Shown in pieces: positions 22,853 to 23,129 of a DNA stretch of 23,129 nucleotides. Each line of letters starts with the position of its first letter. The first letter of the stretch is position 1. Made by a program: the position numbers and the translations under genes. The notes below the pieces were generated by a model that searched no databases, had not been told where the DNA came from, and saw only the letters and a list, made by a program, of their open reading frames with translations. The stretch is from IMG/VR virus record IMGVR_UViG_3300034374_000195, positions 1 to 23,129 of that record. One strand, given 5' to 3'. Source of the stretch: a virus.

Positions 22853-23129
22853 TGCCCTATATCGGTGTAGCCCCCTCTAGTGGGCTTTTCAAAAAGCTAG
22901 ACGGCATCACTGTGGTAAACGGTCAGGCCGCTTACACTATGCAGTACAGCAGTGCGAACTTCAAACCAGCTACTGCTGAACAGCTTATTGTATCTGTAAA
23001 CGGTGTTATCCAAGCCCCTAACGATGCTTACACGGTATCTGGCTCAACGATTACATTCTCAGAGAACCTAGTTACTGGGGATGTGATTGACTTCATCGTG
23101 GCTTTGGGTGAGGTGGGTAATACTGTAAC
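22852..23129 (+). CDS. tail fibre-like protein, N-terminal part (cut by window end)
   Basis: The reading frame stays open to the last base, so the gene is incomplete; 92 codons are seen. It starts MPYIGVAPSSGLFKKLDGIT and continues NGQAAYTMQYSSANFKPATA, EQLIVSVNGVIQAPNDAYTV, and SGSTITFSENLVTGDVIDFI. This is a beta-rich N-terminal module typical of fibre and appendage proteins in marine phages, and it parallels the N-terminus of the collar gene at 20769. GGAGG at 22840-22844 lies seven bases before ATG 22852, which overlaps the preceding stop. Length and C-terminal function are unknown. Confidence 0.82.
   Translation, partial: MPYIGVAPSSGLFKKLDGITVVNGQAAYTMQYSSANFKPATAEQLIVSVNGVIQAPNDAYTVSGSTITFSENLVTGDVIDFIVALGEVGNTV

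Noticed and set aside
1-23129. tRNA genes, integrase, attachment sites, CRISPR array, cobalamin riboswitch
   Set aside because: Genes are contiguous and the two non-coding gaps (8471-8588 and 9546-9600) hold no cloverleaf, spaced repeat or riboswitch core that I could recognise; a covariance-model scan would be decisive.

Overview
The window is one densely packed, entirely plus-strand block of a lytic T7-like podovirus genome (Autographiviridae-type). It starts inside the primase/helicase gene and stops inside a tail-fibre-like gene, so both ends are partial. The order helicase - DNA polymerase - exonuclease - portal - scaffold - capsid - tube A - tube B - internal virion proteins 13/14/15/16 - fibre is the T7 class II/III order. 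Inserted metabolic genes (a DUF3310 protein, a MazG-like pyrophosphohydrolase and a cobalamin-dependent class II ribonucleotide reductase), a shortened DNA polymerase and proteins of familiar marine-phage style suggest a marine podovirus. Base composition is moderate: 47% GC in a 300-base count inside the capsid gene. That argues against a very AT-rich host such as SAR11, but the host cannot be named. No photosynthesis genes occur between the reductase and the portal, where cyanopodoviruses often carry them.

Layout. 1-3163: replication genes (helicase C-terminus, a small winged-helix protein, family A DNA polymerase, 5'-3' exonuclease). 3153-5508: nucleotide-supply cassette (DUF3310, MazG-like, class II RNR). 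5498-5913: two small proteins, the second proline-rich and resembling T7 gp7.3. 5918-9545: head genes (portal, scaffold, a small HNH-like protein, major capsid protein). A 118-base leader precedes the capsid gene and a strong hairpin terminator follows it, matching the position of T7 T-phi. 9601-12551: tail tube proteins. 12551-19126: internal virion (ejectosome) proteins. 19138-23129: a gp17-like fibre followed by five smaller receptor-side proteins, the last cut by the window edge.

How it works together. The helicase, polymerase and exonuclease replicate the phage genome and recycle host DNA, while the RNR, MazG-like and DUF3310 proteins shape the dNTP pool. The structural genes build a T7-style capsid with an internal core and short tail. 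The multi-gene fibre region probably sets host range. Genes are coupled by 1-17 base overlaps or by stop codons that sit inside the next Shine-Dalgarno. No tRNA, integrase, CRISPR, lysis gene or RNA polymerase is present in this window. The only non-coding stretches above 50 bases are 8471-8588 and 9546-9600.
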